Assembly (NCBI GenBank): GCA_963698255.1
Contig: CAVOQD010000010.1
Span: forward strand, 1-64,000
Length of the DNA stretch: 64,000 nt
Direction of reading: 5' to 3'
Source: JAWKOK01 sp963698255
GTDB taxonomy: Bacteria; Chloroflexota; Anaerolineae; Caldilineales; Caldilineaceae
In this document: positions 62,701 through 64,000 of the stretch, one piece after another
Layout: each line of letters starts with the position of its first letter
Numbering within the stretch: the stretch's first letter is position 1
The notes under the pieces: generated by a model
The model's input: only the letters and a program-made list of their open reading frames with translations
Told to the model about the DNA's origin: nothing
Databases searched by the model: none
Position numbers and translations under genes: made by a program

Positions 62701-63471
62701 TCACTGCGCCGTCCATCCGCCATCAATCGTCATCCCGGCGCCGGTGACGAAGCTGGAGGCGTCGCTGGCCAGGAAGAGCGCCAGCCCTTTGATCTCGTCG
62801 AGTTCTCCCCAGCGGCCCAGCGGAATGCTGGAGACAAACGCCTCGTATTTGACCGGATCTTCCAGCAGCGACTGGTTCATCTCGGTGCCGAAGGGGCCGG
62901 GCATCATGGCGTTGACGGTGATGCCGTAGGGCGCCCATTCCAGAGCCAGGGCCTTGGTCATCTGTAGGATGGCCCCTTTGCTGGTGGCGTATGGTGTCCG
63001 TTCGGCAATCGCAATCATCGACAGAATTGACCCCAGGTTGATGACTCGCCCATAGCGCTGCGCCTTCATGTGCGGCGCGACCGCACGACAGAGCAGCCAG
63101 GGCCCGGTGACATTGGTCGCTTGAACCTGCAAAAACTCCTCGACGGATAGCTCGTCAATTGGACCTCGTATGTTGATCCCCGCATTGTTGACCAGAATGT
63201 CGATCCGGCCAAAGTCCGCCAGGATCGCGTCGACAAGCGCCGTGACCTGATCGGCGTCGGTCACATCGCAGGCGTAGCCCCTGCAACTCCGCCCTGACGC
63301 CTTTGCCAGGTCAGCCGCCACAGCCGCGGCCTCGTCGCCATGTCTGCTCACGATGGCGACACCGGCGCCGGCCTCGACGAAACCCTCGGCCATGGCTTTG
63401 CCAAGCCCTTTGCTGCCGCCGGTCACCACAGCCACGCGTTGATTCAAAGAAAACTGGTCTAGGACGGTCAT
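62701..63471 (-). CDS. SDR family oxidoreductase (gluconate 5-dehydrogenase-like)
   Basis: A 256-residue classical short-chain dehydrogenase. It has the cofactor motif VVTGGSKGLGKAMAEGF (TGxxxGxG), RHGDEAAAVAADL, CDVTDADQ, ILVNNAGINIRG, catalytic Ser in NLGSILSM, YATSK with the Tyr-x3-Lys pair, and TVNAMMPGPFGTEMN. The end FVTGAGMTIDGGWTAQ is standard. Closest to gluconate 5-dehydrogenase/2-dehydro-3-deoxy-gluconate dehydrogenase-type SDRs, but the substrate is uncertain. ATG 63471 (MTVLDQFSLNQRVAV) is chosen; the longer frame is unsupported. Confidence 0.92.
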   Translation of the reverse strand: MTVLDQFSLNQRVAVVTGGSKGLGKAMAEGFVEAGAGVAIVSRHGDEAAAVAADLAKASGRSCRGYACDVTDADQVTALVDAILADFGRIDILVNNAGINIRGPIDELSVEEFLQVQATNVTGPWLLCRAVAPHMKAQRYGRVINLGSILSMIAIAERTPYATSKGAILQMTKALALEWAPYGITVNAMMPGPFGTEMNQSLLEDPVKYEAFVSSIPLGRWGELDEIKGLALFLASDASSFVTGAGMTIDGGWTAQ

Positions 63472-63484
63472 TGGTTCGTTCCTT

Positions 63485-64000
63485 CTAGAGTGATGTTTCT
63501 GATGCCTGTCGCAATACGTCTGTATGGATTGCCGGCTCCTGATGGCCATTTGTCGGCGTGTCGTCATGCTTGTCAACCGGTCTATCGTCGAGGGCTTCAT
63601 CAGCAGCAGTTTCTGCACTTTCGACCGGTTCAGCAATCGCGTCGCCGGTGGTCTCATCCGGCTTCGCCTGGGGCGCTACGTCGATTGTCTGAACATCGGT
63701 TCCGGCTTCGGGATCGATTGTTGGATCTTCCTGATTGTCCGAAATGCCACTCGAGGCCAGTTGCGGCTGGGCGTCCAACTCGTCGCCGGTGAGGGTGCGT
63801 CGGTAGAAGAAGCCGTCTCTGCCCGGCTGCGGTTCATCTTGGTCCGTGAACGGCGGGTAGCCCAACAACTTGGCATGAATGTAGCTGCCGAGCACGCGCA
63901 GGGTCGCGATCACGGGGGCCGCCAACAGCGCACCCAGGATGCCGAAGACCTGGAAGCCGATGAAGACGCCGCAGATGACGATAATTGGATGCAGGTTGAC
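63485..64000 (-). CDS. AI-2E family transporter, C-terminal part (gene continues beyond the window)
   Basis: The gene enters from the right edge. The visible C-terminus begins VNLHPIIVICGVFIGFQVFG then ILGALLAAPVIATLRVLGSY and IHAKLLGYPPF, the last two helices of the AI-2E (PF01594) permease family, with the typical HP(I/V)xV...G(I)xGALLAAP motif. After it comes an unusually long acidic Asp/Glu/Pro-rich tail of about 120 residues, predicted cytoplasmic and disordered. Members export small molecules or ions; despite the name only some move autoinducer-2. Confidence 0.85.
   Translation of the reverse strand, partial: VNLHPIIVICGVFIGFQVFGILGALLAAPVIATLRVLGSYIHAKLLGYPPFTDQDEPQPGRDGFFYRRTLTGDELDAQPQLASSGISDNQEDPTIDPEAGTDVQTIDVAPQAKPDETTGDAIAEPVESAETAADEALDDRPVDKHDDTPTNGHQEPAIHTDVLRQASETSL

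Overview
The window looks like a high-GC chromosome segment from a Chloroflexota bacterium (Anaerolineae/Caldilineae type). This is an inference. It rests on Thr/Pro-rich (TPT-type) stalks on surface proteins, a two-subunit methylmalonyl-CoA mutase, bacterial alpha-2-macroglobulin, SARP-ATPase-TPR regulators, NACHT proteins with Asp-Leu repeats, and many intergenic palindromes. No rRNA, tRNA or CRISPR array was recognised. Many conserved genes are broken by one-base shifts (at least 15 genes). Both halves are still well conserved, so the simplest explanation is residual indel error in the assembly. Broken genes are therefore described as whole genes, with the fragment limits given.

Layout. 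1-2.5 kb: two tiny genes, then methylmalonyl-CoA mutase large and small subunits. 2.5-7.8 kb: a BrnT/BrnA toxin-antitoxin pair, an OsmC protein, a metal ABC transporter (permease and ATPase) and a secreted M28 peptidase. 7.9-23 kb: a cobalamin block, all on the minus strand. It holds meaB, cobT, a cobalamin riboswitch with its own promoter, an unknown 130-aa gene, three secreted proteins built from DUF4430-like and alpha/alpha-toroid domains (the two halves of vertebrate intrinsic factor/transcobalamin), a complete ECF transporter (S, T, A, A), pduO, cobS, cbiR and cobU. 23-28 kb: two VapBC pairs around a NACHT NTPase, then an MFS exporter. 28-35 kb: a large SARP regulator, a tandem-OsmC lipoprotein, a receiver-like protein without its phospho-acceptor, a DUF433 antitoxin and two relics of a metal ABC permease. 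35-43 kb: a roughly 2000-residue alpha-2-macroglobulin whose thioester Cys is Ser, and a two-domain cyclophilin lipoprotein. 43-60.7 kb: a surface polysaccharide locus (WecA-type initiator, O-antigen ligase-like TPR protein, Gfo/Idh/MocA oxidoreductase, five glycosyltransferases, flippase, pyruvyl transferase) with a UvrD-type helicase at its head. 60.8-64 kb: a TerB-like protein, a deiodinase-like gene with an in-frame TGA exactly at the active-site selenocysteine position, an SDR dehydrogenase and the end of an AI-2E family transporter.

How it fits together. The cell appears to depend on B12 for methylmalonyl-CoA mutase (with its chaperone MeaB). It seems to live by salvage: secreted binders would capture corrinoid, the ECF system would import it, PduO would adenosylate it, CbiR would cut off an unsuitable lower ligand, and CobU/CobT/CobS would rebuild the nucleotide loop. 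No early corrin-ring genes are present in the window. The two observations most worth following up are the transcobalamin-like capture module and the selenocysteine-type deiodinase-like protein.
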